A DNA stretch of 36,915 bases from Rathayibacter rhapontici (GTDB lineage: Bacteria > Actinomycetota > Actinomycetes > Actinomycetales > Microbacteriaceae): positions 1-36,915 of the forward strand of contig NZ_MUKN01000039.1 in assembly GCF_001995175.1 (NCBI RefSeq), read 5' to 3'. This document shows, piece after piece, positions 17,003 to 26,268 of the stretch. How positions within the stretch are numbered: position 1 is the first letter of the stretch; each line of letters starts with the position of its first letter. The translations under genes and the position numbers were made by a program. Under the pieces are notes generated by a model. The model was not told the DNA's origin and made no database searches. It was given only the letters and a program-made list of their open reading frames with translations.

Positions 17003-18238
17003 TCAGGCTCGGCGGGCGGCGAGGGCGCCGGCGAACGCGGCGGCGGAGGAGGGCGAGCTGTCGATCCGCCAGTCCACCTCCTTGTCGTGGTGGAACCACA
17101 CGAGGCCGACGACGTCCGGCTGGACGTTCAGGTACCCGACAAGGTCGCTGATCCACGCCGCCTTCGAGCCGCCGGCCTCGGCGGACGCCGTCTCGCCGAT
17201 CAGGATCGGGTGCCCGGGGGCCAGCGACCGCACCTGGTCCAGCCCCGCGGCGAAGAGCGCACCGGCGGAGGTCCAGGAGCTCCAGGTCGTCGCCGTGCCC
17301 CAGTTGTAGCCGTCGAGCGCGAGGACGTCGACGGAGGCGGAACCGGGGTAGAGCGTGTCGAGCGGGACCGATCCCGAGTAGGGCACGTTCGGGCTCCACA
17401 CCCACTGCACGTTCGTCGCGCCCTGCGCCTGGAAGATCGCGTGCACGTGGTTCCAGGCGGCCGCGTAGGAGCCCGGAGCGTTCCCGTTCACGCCGTCCGA
17501 CCAGGGGTACCAGTCGCCGTTCATCTCGTGCGCGTAGCGGAGCAGGACGGGCGAGCCCCACGCGGCGAGGTCCTGCGCCCAGCTCGTGAGGTAGGCGTCG
17601 TGGTCGCCGGCGAGGATGCGCGCGGAGGAGTAGGCGGGCTGGTCGACGCCGCCGCCCCACCGCCAGGGCTCCCAGGTGATCAGGCTGGTGGCACCGCGAG
17701 CGGCGACGCTGCGCAGATCGGCGAGCGGAGCCGGCTGCCCGAAGTCCTGGTACGAGACGACGATCGACGGGCTCTCGCCCGCGAGCACCGCGACGGCGTC
17801 CAGCTCGGCGTTCGCCGAGGCCCCACCGGGGGTCGTGACTCCGAAGCGCAGCCGCGCGCTGCTGATGACGGGTGCCGCAGGAGGCGCGGTGACGGTGAAG
17901 ACGGCCGTCGCCGAGGCGGTGCCGGCGCGGGCCGTGACCGTGGCGGGTCCCGCCGGCGCGGTCGGGATCGCGATCGGCGCCTGGAACACTCCGGAGCCGT
18001 TGGTCGTGATCCGGACGGAGGCGCCGAGCACGGTCAGGGATCCTGTCGTCTTCTTGGGGTAGGCCGTGCCGGTCACGACGACGGTCGTCCCTGCGGGACC
18101 GGACGCGGGGGAGAGGGTGATCGACGGCGGAGTCGGCGCCGCGGCCGCCGCGGGGGCGACCAGCAGTGCGGAGAGGGCCACTCCGAGTGCGGCGATCGTG
18201 GTGAGGAGTCGGGCTCGGGAGTGCGGGCGGATCGGCAT
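17003..18238 (-). CDS. secreted glycoside hydrolase, GH26 family (endo-beta-mannanase-like)
   Basis: A 411-residue exported enzyme. Residues 1-34 form a Sec signal peptide (RPHSRAR, a hydrophobic core, then APAAAAAP). Residues about 38-118 are an Ig/IPT-like beta domain (TLSPASGPAGTTVVVTGTAY). The catalytic TIM barrel follows from about 128. Its acid/base is Glu238 in RYAHEMNGDWYPW and its nucleophile is Glu349 in LIGETAS; this pair with the HEMNG context is the GH26 signature. GH26 enzymes mostly cut beta-1,4-mannans, some beta-1,3/1,4-glucans, so plant cell-wall polysaccharide is a likely target. The start is ATG 18238 with GAGGAG seven bases upstream; longer upstream frames lack such a site. 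No partner genes for sugar uptake are nearby. Confidence 0.9.
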   Translation of the reverse strand: MPIRPHSRARLLTTIAALGVALSALLVAPAAAAAPTPPSITLSPASGPAGTTVVVTGTAYPKKTTGSLTVLGASVRITTNGSGVFQAPIAIPTAPAGPATVTARAGTASATAVFTVTAPPAAPVISSARLRFGVTTPGGASANAELDAVAVLAGESPSIVVSYQDFGQPAPLADLRSVAARGATSLITWEPWRWGGGVDQPAYSSARILAGDHDAYLTSWAQDLAAWGSPVLLRYAHEMNGDWYPWSDGVNGNAPGSYAAAWNHVHAIFQAQGATNVQWVWSPNVPYSGSVPLDTLYPGSASVDVLALDGYNWGTATTWSSWTSAGALFAAGLDQVRSLAPGHPILIGETASAEAGGSKAAWISDLVGYLNVQPDVVGLVWFHHDKEVDWRIDSSPSSAAAFAGALAARRA

Positions 18239-18394
18239 CGGACGGCTCCTCGGGGGCGGTGCTCCCGCCGATCGGCGGGGTGGGGGACTCCGAGCGTAGA
18301 AGCCGGGAGCCCTCCGGTCCGCGCCCCGGAGGGGGGCTGTCCCCGCTGAGGATCGCACCGGTCGCGCGGGCGCGCGGTCGGCCGCCCGCTCGAT

Positions 18395-18424
18395 TTGCGT
18401 CGATGCGGATCCGTGTGCAACACT
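18395..18424 (+). promoter_or_regulatory. candidate promoter of the tRNA-Glu gene
   Basis: TTGCGT (18395-18400) and AACACT (18419-18424) are separated by 18 bases, ending 19 bases before the tRNA. A short inverted repeat, TGCAAC-N9-GTTGCA (18416-18436), overlaps the -10 and the expected start site. Confidence 0.45.
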
Positions 18425-18443
18425 CTTCGAGTTGCAAAAACGC

Positions 18444-18519
18444 GGCCCCATCGTTTAGCGGCCTAGGACGTCGCCCTCTCACGGCGGTAACGCGGGTTCA
18501 AATCCCGCTGGGGTCACCA
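18444..18519 (+). tRNA. tRNA-Glu, anticodon CTC
   Basis: A 76-base tRNA with encoded CCA. The acceptor arm pairs GGCCCCA with TGGGGTC (one G-T pair). The anticodon stem CGCC/GGCG encloses the loop CTCTCAC with anticodon CTC. The T-arm is GCGGG-TTCAAAT-CCCGC. It is followed within 11 bases by a strong terminator and is transcribed alone. Confidence 0.97.
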
Positions 18520-18529
18520 CGGCAACACC

Positions 18530-18563
18530 AGAAGAACCCCCGGCTCAGGCCGGGGGTTCTTCT
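18530..18563 (+). terminator. strong hairpin terminator after tRNA-Glu
   Basis: A perfect 15-bp stem (AGAAGAACCCCCGGC and its complement) with a four-base TCAG loop. No long T-run follows, as is common in very GC-rich bacteria. The stem is symmetric, so it could also stop transcription from the other side. Confidence 0.85.
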
Positions 18564-18826
18564 GCGTTAACAGTGAGTCCTTGAGGGCCGACGGCCCGGA
18601 TCCGCCCGCGCTCGAGAGCCCCGGCCGGCCACGGAACCCGGCCGACCCCCCTCCCACGGCGCGCGCCGACGGTAGGATCGCATCCGCGAAGGGGAGCGAA
18701 CCGGCCTTCCCGCCCCCTCCGATCACGCCGCACCGCGCGCGCCGGGCGGGGCGAGCGCCGGACTCCACCCGCGTGGTCCGCCCGCGGATCCGCTCCGCCG
18801 CATCCCCTCACTCCCGAAAGGCCCCC
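18564..18826. other. 263-base region upstream of the TerC gene
   Basis: No gene is supported here. A TANNNT-type -10 candidate, TAGGAT, lies at 18673-18678, which would give a 5' untranslated region of roughly 140 bases. GGGGAG occurs just downstream, recalling the start of yybP-ykoY Mn riboswitches that often precede TerC genes, but the rest of that consensus is not visible. Confidence 0.35.
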
Positions 18827-19870
18827 ATGCTCGATCTGCCCGTCTGGTTCGTCGTCGGCTCCTTCATCGGCCTGACGCTGATCCTTGCCGCCGACCTGCT
18901 GATCGTCTACAAGCGGCCGCACGTGCCGAGCCTGAAGGAGTCGAGCCTCTGGGTCGCCTTCTACGTCAGCCTCGCGCTGGTCTTCGCGCTGCTGATGCTG
19001 ATCCTGGGCGACGGCGAGCACGCGGGCCAGTTCCTGGCGGGCTGGCTGACCGAGTACAGCCTCTCGATCGACAACCTCTTCGTGTTCGTCATCATCATGG
19101 GCCGCTTCGCGGTGCCGCCGAAGTACCAGCAGGAGGTGCTGATGGTGGGCATCATCATCGCGCTGATCCTGCGCGGCATCTTCATCCTGCTGGGTGCGCA
19201 GCTGATCGAGAGCTTCAGCTGGATCTTCTACCTCTTCGGCGCGTTCCTCGTCTACACGGCCTACAACCAGGCGTTCGGCAAGGAGGACGAGGACGAGGGC
19301 ACGGACAACCTGCTCATCCGCCTGCTCCGCCGTCGCGTCAACATCTCGGACAGCTTCGACGGCTCCAAGATCCGCACCGTGATCGACGGCAAGAAGTTCT
19401 TCACCCCGATGCTGATCGTGTTCCTGGCGATCGGATCCACGGACCTCCTGTTCGCGCTCGACTCGATCCCGGCGATCTTCGGCATCACGCAGAGCCCGTT
19501 CATCGTCTTCACCGCGAACATCTTCGCCCTGATGGGCCTGCGCCAGCTCTACTTCCTGCTGGGCGGACTGATCGACAAGCTCGAGTACCTCAAGTACGGC
19601 ATCGCGTTCATCCTCGCCTTCATCGGCGTGAAGCTCGTCCTGCACGCCCTCCACGAGAACGAGCTGCCCTTCATCAACGGCGGTGAGCACGTCGACGTCT
19701 GGGACATCGACACCTGGACATCCCTCGCCGTCATCCTCCTCAGCATGACGGTCGCCACGGTCGCGAGCCTCATCAAGATGCGCCGCGAGCACGACCACAT
19801 CGAGGTGCACGACGGGCACCCCGAGGTCGTGCACGACGCCGACGAGGCGCGCCCCTCCGACGAGCGGTGA
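18827..19870 (+). CDS. TerC/Alx-family integral membrane protein
   Basis: A 347-residue multi-pass membrane protein, with about eight or nine hydrophobic segments (for example WFVVGSFIGLTLILAADLLI and MLIVFLAIGSTDLLFALDSI). Acidic residues inside helices are typical of TerC, notably EYSLSIDNLFVFV and STDLLFALDSIPA, where the Asp residues probably bind metal. Family members (Alx, MeeF/MeeY) are Mn2+ exporters linked to alkaline or tellurite stress and to metalation of secreted proteins; metal specificity here is inferred. The soluble C-terminal tail is His/Asp/Glu-rich (REHDHIEVHDGHPEVVHDAD), a possible metal-binding region. ATG 18827 has AAAGG five bases upstream. The PP2C gene follows after seven bases. 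Confidence 0.9.
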   Translation: MLDLPVWFVVGSFIGLTLILAADLLIVYKRPHVPSLKESSLWVAFYVSLALVFALLMLILGDGEHAGQFLAGWLTEYSLSIDNLFVFVIIMGRFAVPPKYQQEVLMVGIIIALILRGIFILLGAQLIESFSWIFYLFGAFLVYTAYNQAFGKEDEDEGTDNLLIRLLRRRVNISDSFDGSKIRTVIDGKKFFTPMLIVFLAIGSTDLLFALDSIPAIFGITQSPFIVFTANIFALMGLRQLYFLLGGLIDKLEYLKYGIAFILAFIGVKLVLHALHENELPFINGGEHVDVWDIDTWTSLAVILLSMTVATVASLIKMRREHDHIEVHDGHPEVVHDADEARPSDER

Positions 19871-19877
19871 CGGCCGG

Positions 19878-20654
19878 ATGAACTCCGTTGACGTCGAGCT
19901 GCCGCAGGGCGTGCTCCACCTGAGCGTCTCCAGCAGCACCGATGTGGGGAACGTGCGTCGCGTCAACGAGGACGCCCTGCTGGCCGACGAGCTCCTCCTG
20001 GCCGTCGCGGACGGCATGGGCGGTCACGCGCGGGGCGACCTCGCCAGCGCCACCGCCGTCGACGCCCTGCGGGCGAACGCCACCGCGGCCATCGGGCCGG
20101 TGGACGCCGTGTTCGACCTCGTCGAGGCCGCGAACGCCGCGGTGCGCGGGCTCGACGTCGGAGGAGCGCTGTGCGGGACGACCCTCACCGGTCTCACCCT
20201 CGTGAAGCCGGAGGGGGCGGGGCCCGCGCGGTGGGCGCTGTTCAACGTCGGCGACTCGCGTGCGTACCGGTGGGACGGCTCCGGCCTCGAGCAGCTGACC
20301 GTGGACCACTCCGCGGTGCAGGAGCTCGTGTCGGCGGGCCTGCTCACCCGGGAGCTCGCGGAGACGCATCCTGACCGCAACATCGTCACCCGTGCGCTCG
20401 GCGCCGACGACGAGGTCGAGACGGACGTCTGGACCCTGCCGATCGTGCCGCGCTCGAGCTACCTGCTCTGCTCGGACGGCCTGACGAAGGAGCTGCCGGA
20501 CGCCGAGATCGCCGAGCTGTTCGCCCGGCGCGACACGGGTGCGATCGGCGGCGCCGACCTCGCAGCGGCCCTCGTCCGCGCCGCGATCGAGGCCGGCGGG
20601 CGCGACAACGTGACCGTCGTCGTGGTCGACGCGGTCCTCGAGCAGCGGGGCTGA
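19878..20654 (+). CDS. PP2C-type protein serine/threonine phosphatase
   Basis: A 258-residue, Mn/Mg-dependent phosphatase of the PPM/PstP class, without a membrane segment. Conserved motifs appear in order: [24 protein letters not shown] (metal Asp), [25 protein letters not shown] (metal Asp) and [11 protein letters not shown]. These proteins remove phosphates placed by Hanks-type kinases or act on anti-sigma regulators; no kinase is present in this window. The gene starts seven bases after terC, so the two probably form one transcript. There is only a weak purine run before ATG 19878, which suggests coupling to terC translation. A link between Mn2+ handling by TerC and this Mn-dependent enzyme is attractive but speculative. 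Confidence 0.92.
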   Translation: MNSVDVELPQGVLHLSVSSSTDVGNVRRVNEDALLADELLLAVADGMGGHARGDLASATAVDALRANATAAIGPVDAVFDLVEAANAAVRGLDVGGALCGTTLTGLTLVKPEGAGPARWALFNVGDSRAYRWDGSGLEQLTVDHSAVQELVSAGLLTRELAETHPDRNIVTRALGADDEVETDVWTLPIVPRSSYLLCSDGLTKELPDAEIAELFARRDTGAIGGADLAAALVRAAIEAGGRDNVTVVVVDAVLEQRG

Positions 20655-20729
20655 GCCGGCCGGATCGCCTCCCGCCCGATCGACCGGGAGCGGCTCGTGG
20701 CGTCCCCGGGAGCAGTGCCGTCGCGGTGC

Positions 20730-20735
20730 TAGTCT
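20730..20735 (+). promoter_or_regulatory. -10 element TAGTCT of the leucine operon, leaderless
   Basis: TAGTCT fits TANNNT and ends six bases before the GTG of the leader peptide at 20742. Transcription would begin at the first codon. No clear -35 is visible. Confidence 0.6.
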
Positions 20736-20741
20736 CTGGGG

Positions 20742-20792
20742 GTGCTGACCGGCCGGCTCCTCCTTCTCCGCCGCGACGAGACCTCGATCTGA
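20742..20792 (+). CDS. leuL: leucine leader peptide (attenuator), 16 residues
   Basis: The short frame reads [16 protein letters not shown] and stops at TGA 20790-20792. Five of 16 codons are Leu, four of them consecutive (CTC CTC CTT CTC, 20757-20768). It lies 65 bases ahead of leuC, the gene for the second step of leucine synthesis. A 10-bp hairpin starts two codons after the Leu run. This is the architecture of ribosome-mediated attenuation: with scarce Leu-tRNA the ribosome stalls on the Leu codons and alters folding of the downstream RNA so that leuCD is transcribed or translated. The GTG start is six bases after a -10 element, so the peptide would be made from a leaderless message. Confidence 0.8.
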   Translation: MLTGRLLLLRRDETSI

Positions 20793-20811
20793 CAGGCCTC
20801 CCTCGTCGCGG
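20771..20811 (+). promoter_or_regulatory. attenuator hairpin between the leader peptide and leuC
   Basis: CCGCGACGAG (20771-20780) pairs perfectly with CTCGTCGCGG (20802-20811) across a 21-base loop. The left arm lies inside the leader peptide, right after the Leu codons, where a stalled ribosome would cover it. A second, imperfect hairpin (about 20810-20833, GGTG...CACC with CCC/GGG) shares two bases with the right arm and may compete with it. Which fold terminates is inferred. Confidence 0.6.
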
Positions 20812-20857
20812 TGTCTCCCGTGGGCTGACCACCATTCCTGAGGAAGAGAACCCCGTC

Positions 20858-22317
20858 ATGAACGACAGCTCCACCGAGTCCGGGACCGCCCGACCGCGCA
20901 CCCTCGCCGAGAAGGTCTGGGACGACCACCTCGTCGCCAAGGGCGAGGACGGGACGCCGGACCTCATCTACATCGATCTGCACCTCGTCCACGAGGTCAC
21001 CAGCCCGCAGGCCTTCGACGGACTGCGCCTGGCCGGCCGTCCCGTGCGGCGTCCCGATCTGACGATCGCGACCGAGGACCACAACACCCCGACCCTCGCC
21101 ATCGACAAGCCCATCGCCGATCTGACGAGCCGCACCCAGATCCACACCCTGCGCCGCAACGCCGAGGAGTTCGGCGTCCGCCTGCACTCGCTGGGCGACA
21201 TCGAGCAGGGCATCGTGCACGTGGTCGGTCCGCAGCTCGGGCTGACGATGCCCGGCATCACCGTCGTCTGCGGCGACTCGCACACCTCGACGCACGGCGC
21301 GTTCGGGGCGATGGCCTTCGGCATCGGCACCAGCGAGGTCGAGCACGTCATGGCCACGCAGACCCTGCCGCTGAAGCCGTTCAAGACGATGGCGATCACG
21401 GTCGAGGGCGAGCTGAAGGAGGGGGTGACGGCGAAGGACATCATCCTGGCCGTCATCGCGAAGATCGGCACCGGAGGCGGTCAGGGCTACGTGCTCGAGT
21501 ACCGCGGCTCCGCCATCCGCGCGCTCTCGATGGAGGGCCGGATGACGATCTGCAACATGTCGATCGAGGCAGGCGCCCGCGCGGGCATGGTCGCCCCCGA
21601 CGAGACGACCTTCGCCTACCTGAAGGGCCGTCCCCACGCCCCCTCGGGTCAGGACTGGGACGACGCGGTCGCCTACTGGCGCACCCTGCCCAGCGACGAG
21701 GGCGCCTCCTACGACGCCGAGGTCGTGCTGGACGCGACGCGCTCGAGCCCTTCGTGACCTGGGGCACGAATCCCGGCCAGGGAGTGTCGCTGTCGCAGTC
21801 CGTCCCCGACCCGGAGGCCATCGCCGACCCGAACGAGCGCTCGAACGCGCGCCGCGCTCTGGAGTACATGGACCTCGAGGCCGGCACCCCGATGAAGGAG
21901 ATCCCGGTCGACGCGGTCTTCATGGGCTCCTGCACCAACTCCCGCATCGAGGACCTGCGCGCCTTCGCCTCCGTCATCAAGGGCCGGACCAAGGCGCCGG
22001 GCGTGCGCGTCATGGTGGTGCCCGGCTCCGCCCGCGTGCGGATCGAGGCCGAGGCCGAGGGCCTGGACCGCGTCTTCACCGACTTCGGCGCGGAGTGGCG
22101 CTTCGCCGGCTGCTCGATGTGCCTGGGCATGAACCCGGATCAGCTCGCCCCGGGGGAGCGCTGCGCCTCCACGTCGAACCGCAACTTCGAGGGACGCCAG
22201 GGCAAGGGCGGACGCACGCACCTCGTGTCCCCGCTCGTCGCCGCGGCGACCGCCGTGCGCGGCACGCTCTCCAGCCCGTCCGATCTGGAGCCCGCTCGAG
22301 AACTGGTGGAGGCCTGA
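20858..22317 (+). CDS. leuC: 3-isopropylmalate dehydratase large subunit, frame break near 21735
   Basis: LeuC and LeuD together isomerise 2- to 3-isopropylmalate in leucine synthesis. This subunit holds the [4Fe-4S] cluster: cysteines occur in [24 protein letters not shown] and [17 protein letters not shown] 20858 follows a purine-rich GAGGAAGAGAA. The frame changes at 21735-21738, within the sequence GACGCGACGCG. Restoring one base gives [20 protein letters not shown], exactly the conserved passage, and a protein of about 486 residues. Without correction the protein would stop at 21757, before two of the three cysteine motifs. Leucine attenuation upstream is its likely control. leuD begins three bases after its stop. 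Confidence 0.95.
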
Positions 22318-22319
22318 TC

Positions 22320-22916
22320 ATGGACAAGTTCGAGACCGTCACCGGCATCGCGGCGCCTCTGAAGCGCAGCAACGTCGACACCGACCAGATCATCCCGGCG
22401 GTGTTCCTCAAGCGCGTCACCAAGACCGGCTTCGAGGACGCGCTCTTCCACGGCTGGCGGCAGGAGGAGGACTTCGTCCTCAACCGGCCGGCGTTCCAGG
22501 GCGCGCAGATCCTCGTCGCGGGACCCGACTTCGGCACCGGCTCGAGCCGCGAGCACGCGGTCTGGGCGCTGCGCGACTTCGGCTTCCGCGTCATCCTGTC
22601 CTCCCGCTTCGGCGACATCTTCCGGGGCAACTCCGGCAAGCAGGGACTGCTCGCCGCGGCGGTCGCCGAGGAGGCGATCGAGCGCCTCTGGGAGCTCATC
22701 GACGCGCAGCCGGGAATAGAACTGACCGTCGATCTGGTTGCGCGTACGGTCACCGCCGGTGGCGAGTCCTTCCCCTTCGAGGTCGACGACTACACTCGTT
22801 GGCGCCTGATCGAGGGGTTGGACGACATCGGTCTGACTCTGCGCGACGAAGCGCGCATCTCCGAATTCGAGACCCGCCGCGAGAGCTGGCGGCCCAAGAC
22901 ATTGCCGGTGAAATAG
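22320..22916 (+). CDS. leuD: 3-isopropylmalate dehydratase small subunit
   Basis: The 198-residue partner of LeuC, carrying the swivelling aconitase-like domain that closes the active site. Typical motifs are [18 protein letters not shown] near the N-terminus and [17 protein letters not shown], which binds the substrate; [16 protein letters not shown] follows. The length is standard and the frame is intact. The ATG at 22320 lies two bases after the leuC stop, indicating one transcript and coupled translation. murA begins one base after its TAG. Confidence 0.97.
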   Translation: MDKFETVTGIAAPLKRSNVDTDQIIPAVFLKRVTKTGFEDALFHGWRQEEDFVLNRPAFQGAQILVAGPDFGTGSSREHAVWALRDFGFRVILSSRFGDIFRGNSGKQGLLAAAVAEEAIERLWELIDAQPGIELTVDLVARTVTAGGESFPFEVDDYTRWRLIEGLDDIGLTLRDEARISEFETRRESWRPKTLPVK

Positions 22917-22917
22917 C

Positions 22918-24305
22918 GTGAACACACTTCTTCAGGATGCGAAGGCCCTCCAGGACGCCAAGGCGTCCGGGGCGCGGGTGGGGATGATGACCGAGCGGAT
23001 CACGATCAACGGCGGCCGTCCGCTGAAGGGGCGCATCGAGCTCAAGGGCGCGAAGAACCTCGTCACCAAGGCGATGGTCGCGGCGCTGCTCGGCGAGACC
23101 GCCTCGACGCTGCGCGACGTCCCGGACATCAGCGACGTCCGCGTCGTGAAGGGCCTCCTCGAGGTGCACGGAGTGAAGGTGCAGCAGGGCCCGGAGGTGG
23201 GCGAGCTGATCCTCGACCCCTCGAACGTCGAGTCGGCGCACTTCGCCGACATCGACGCGCACGCCGGCTCCAGCCGCATCCCGATCCTCTTCTGCGGTCC
23301 GCTCCTGCACCGCCTGGGCGAGGCGTTCATCCCCGACCTCGGCGGCTGCCGCATCGGCGACCGCCCGATCGACTACCACCTCGAGGTGCTGCGCAACTTC
23401 GGCGCCATCGTCGAGAAGCTGCCGTCCGGCATCCGGATGTCGGCCCCCGAGGGCCTGCACGGCGCCAAGGTCGCCCTGCCCTACCCGAGCGTCGGCGCCA
23501 CCGAGCAGGTGCTGCTGACGGCGGTGCGCGCCTCGGGCATCACCGAGCTGTCGGGCGCGGCCATCGAGCCCGAGATCATGGATCTCATCAACATCCTGCA
23601 GAAGATGGGCGCCATCATCTCGGTCGACACCGACCGCGTGATCCGCATCGAGGGCGTCGACCGCCTCGAGGGCTACACCCACCGCGCGCTCTTCGACCGC
23701 AACGAGGCCGCCTCCTGGGCCGCCGCGGCCCTCGCGACCGACGGCGACATCTTCGTCGGCGGCGCACGCCAGCAGGAGATGACGACCTTCCTCAACGTCT
23801 TCCGCAAGGTCGGCGGCGCGTTCGAGATCGCCGAGGACGGCATCCGCTTCTACCACCCCGGCGGCGAGCTGAAGCCCGTCATCATCGAGACCGACGTGCA
23901 CCCCGGCTTCATGACCGACTGGCAGCAGCCGCTCGTCGTGGCGCTGACCAAGGCCAAGGGCGTGTCGATCGTGCACGAGACCGTCTACGAGCAGCGCTTC
24001 GGCTTCGTCGACGCCCTGGTCGAGATGGGTGCGACCATCCAGATCCACCGCGAGTGCCTCGGCGGGCAGGCCTGCCGCTTCGGGCAGCGCAACTTCATGC
24101 ACTCCGCTGTCGTCTCGGGGCCCTCGAAGCTGCACGGCGCCGACATCGTGGTGCCGGATCTGCGCGGCGGCTTCTCGCACCTGATCGCGGCGCTCTCGGC
24201 CGAGGGCACCTCGACCGTCTCGAACGTCGCATCATCAGCCGGGGCTACGAGAACTTCCTCACCAAGCTCGAGCTGCTCGGAGCCGACTTCTCGCTCGACG
24301 CGTAG
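22918..24305 (+). CDS. murA: UDP-N-acetylglucosamine 1-carboxyvinyltransferase, frame break near 24229
   Basis: MurA transfers enolpyruvate from PEP to UDP-GlcNAc, the first committed step of peptidoglycan synthesis. The product shows [19 protein letters not shown] at the substrate-binding start and the fosfomycin-target Cys144 in GGCRIGDRP. It also has [15 protein letters not shown] with the catalytic Asp. GTG 22918 gives an N-terminal extension of about 23 residues before [10 protein letters not shown]; an ATG there is an alternative. The frame breaks at 24229: one added G turns NVASSAG into [12 protein letters not shown], the conserved C-terminal helix, ending at TAG 24303-24305 (about 462 residues). 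As this enzyme is normally essential, an in vivo truncation is improbable. A terminator follows. Confidence 0.95.
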
Positions 24306-24328
24306 TCGCACCGCCCCGTCAGACCCTC

Positions 24329-24358
24329 CGGAGGAGCCCGCATCGTCGGGCTCCTCCG
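24329..24358 (+). terminator. hairpin terminator of the leuCD-murA operon
   Basis: A perfect 12-bp stem (CGGAGGAGCCCG and its complement) with a six-base loop CATCGT, 23 bases after murA. No T-run follows. It separates the operon from the ABC transporter genes. Confidence 0.85.
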
Positions 24359-24457
24359 TCGTTCCCGGGGTCTTGCCGAGCCCCGCGTCCTGGGCGTACG
24401 GTGTGCGCATTCTCAGGCGGAGGGGTCCGTCGGAGCCGCCGCCGACGAGGAGCGCTG

Positions 24458-25426
24458 ATGGACGATCCGGCCGTCTCGACCGAAGGGCTGGTCAAGGCCT
24501 TCGGCGCGACCCGAGCGATCGACGGCGTCGATCTCGAGATCCCGCGCGGCGGCGTCCACGGCTTCCTCGGCCCGAACGGGGCAGGCAAGACGACGACCAT
24601 CCGCGTCCTCGCGACACTCCTGCGGCCGGACGCCGGGCGGGCCCTGGTCCTGGGGCACGACGTCGTCACCGAGGCGAAGGAGGTGCGGCGGAAGGTCAGC
24701 CTCACGGGCCAGTTCGCCTCGGTCGACGAGGACCTCACCGGCCGCGAGAACCTCCGACTGATCGGCCGGCTCTTCGGGTACACCGGCTCGCGCGCATCGC
24801 GGCGGGCCGACGACCTGCTCGACGCGTTCCACCTCGGCGAGGCGGCCGACCGCCAGGTGAAGAAGTTCTCGGGCGGGATGCGGCGCCGGATCGACATCGC
24901 GGCGAGCATCGTGGTGACCCCCGAGCTGCTGTTCCTCGACGAGCCGACGACCGGACTCGATCCGCGCAGCCGCAACGAGGTGTGGGACATCGTCCGGGCG
25001 ATGGTGGCGAGCGGCACGACGGTGCTCCTCACGACGCAGTACCTCGACGAGGCCGACCGGCTCGCCGACCGCATCAGCGTCATCGACACCGGCCGGGTGA
25101 TCGCCGAGGGCACACCGGGGGAGCTGAAGGCGTCGGTCGGCTCCGGGTCCCTCCACGTCCGCGTGCTGGATCCCGCGTCCCGAGCCGAGGCGCGGCGCCT
25201 GCTCGAGGCGGTGCTCGGAGTCGAGGTGCGGGAGGAGGGCGATCCGGCGGCCCTCGCGGCGCGCGTGGACGGCTCCGCCCGCGACGTCACCCGCGCCCTG
25301 ACCGCGCTGGAGGGCGCGGGCATCGAGCTCGCCCAGTTCTCGCTCGGCCAGCCCTCCCTCGACGAGGTGTTCCTCGCGCTGACCGGCAGGCCGCAGGCCG
25401 CGACAGAGGAGGGGGCCGCCGCATGA
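24458..25426 (+). CDS. ABC transporter ATP-binding protein, DrrA-like
   Basis: A 322-residue ATPase of an exporter. Walker A is [10 protein letters not shown], the Q-loop region reads [18 protein letters not shown], the signature is [13 protein letters not shown] and Walker B is [18 protein letters not shown]-terminal domain (about residues 230-310) resembles the DrrA/CcmA tail needed to pair with the permease. Relatives export daunorubicin-like drugs, polyketides or lipids; the substrate here is unknown. I use ATG 24458 because GAGGAG lies five bases upstream; the longer frame starting at 24401 would overlap the upstream empty region. The stop overlaps the permease start as ATGA, so the two are coupled. 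The frame is intact. Confidence 0.9.
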   Translation: MDDPAVSTEGLVKAFGATRAIDGVDLEIPRGGVHGFLGPNGAGKTTTIRVLATLLRPDAGRALVLGHDVVTEAKEVRRKVSLTGQFASVDEDLTGRENLRLIGRLFGYTGSRASRRADDLLDAFHLGEAADRQVKKFSGGMRRRIDIAASIVVTPELLFLDEPTTGLDPRSRNEVWDIVRAMVASGTTVLLTTQYLDEADRLADRISVIDTGRVIAEGTPGELKASVGSGSLHVRVLDPASRAEARRLLEAVLGVEVREEGDPAALAARVDGSARDVTRALTALEGAGIELAQFSLGQPSLDEVFLALTGRPQAATEEGAAA

Positions 25427-26262
25427 GTCTCGACACCGCCCGCGAGACTGCACCGGATCGCGACGCGCTCCTCGCCGTCCTCGTGCAGGGGGAGCGGCCG
25501 ACTCCGCCCGGGCCCCTCTCCACGTCCCTCACCTTCGGCTGGCGCGCGCTGCTCAAGATCAAGCACGTGCCCGAGCAGCTGTTCGACGTGACGGTGTTCC
25601 CGATCATGTTCACGCTGCTCTTCACCTTCCTCTTCGGCGGGGCGCTGGCGGGCAGCACGGTCGACTACATCCAGTTCCTGCTGCCCGGGATCCTGGTGCA
25701 GGGCGTGATCATGATCACGATGTACACCGGCACGACGCTCCGGACCGATCTGGACCGCGGCGTCTTCGACCGCTTCCGGTCGCTGCCGATCTGGCGTCCC
25801 TCCGCCCTGGTCGGGATGCTGCTGGGCGACGCGGTGCGGTTCACCATCTCGGCCGTGATCACCGTCTGCCTCGGCCTCGTGCTGGGCTTCCGGCCGGGCG
25901 GAGGAGTGGTCGGCGTCGTGCTCGGGGTGCTCCTGCTGCTGGTGTTCGCGTTCGCGCTCGGCTGGATCTGGACGTTCCTCAGCCTGGTGCTGCGCACCTC
26001 CGGATCGGTGATGGGGGTGAGCATGCTCGTGATCACGCCGATCACCTTCGGCAGCAACATCTTCGTCGACCCCGCCACGATGCCCGGCTGGCTGCAGTCG
26101 TTCGTGGAGGTCAATCCGGTCTCGCACCTGGTGACCGCCGTGCGGGCGCTGATGGCGGGGGCGGACCCGGGCGCGGAGCTCGTGCTGACGCTCGTGTGGG
26201 CGGCGGGGCTCGTCGCGGTCTTCGGGACGCTGACGATGTGGCGGTACCGCGACGCGCGGTAG
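25423..26262 (+). CDS. ABC-2 type transporter permease, DrrB-like
   Basis: A 279-residue membrane protein with six hydrophobic segments, for example [37 protein letters not shown] and [20 protein letters not shown]. The motif LFGGALAG and the loop [20 protein letters not shown] are typical of ABC-2 drug-export permeases. A cytoplasmic N-terminus of about 45 residues precedes the first helix. It pairs with the preceding ATPase, sharing four bases. No regulator is adjacent, although a YtrA-like GntR gene, a class often tied to ABC transporters, occurs 3.5 kb downstream. Confidence 0.9.
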   Translation: MSLDTARETAPDRDALLAVLVQGERPTPPGPLSTSLTFGWRALLKIKHVPEQLFDVTVFPIMFTLLFTFLFGGALAGSTVDYIQFLLPGILVQGVIMITMYTGTTLRTDLDRGVFDRFRSLPIWRPSALVGMLLGDAVRFTISAVITVCLGLVLGFRPGGGVVGVVLGVLLLLVFAFALGWIWTFLSLVLRTSGSVMGVSMLVITPITFGSNIFVDPATMPGWLQSFVEVNPVSHLVTAVRALMAGADPGAELVLTLVWAAGLVAVFGTLTMWRYRDAR

Positions 26263-26268
26263 GGGGAC

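Noticed and set aside
18673..18826. Possible yybP-ykoY Mn riboswitch upstream of TerC (GGGGAG after a -10 candidate)
   Set aside because: Only the first few conserved bases match. The later conserved segments of the motif are not visible, and GC-rich DNA yields GGGGAG often.
20858..24305. Programmed ribosomal frameshifting in leuC and murA
   Set aside because: No slippery heptamer or downstream pseudoknot is evident. The same defect occurs in nine unrelated genes, and family members are single-frame. Sequence error is simpler.
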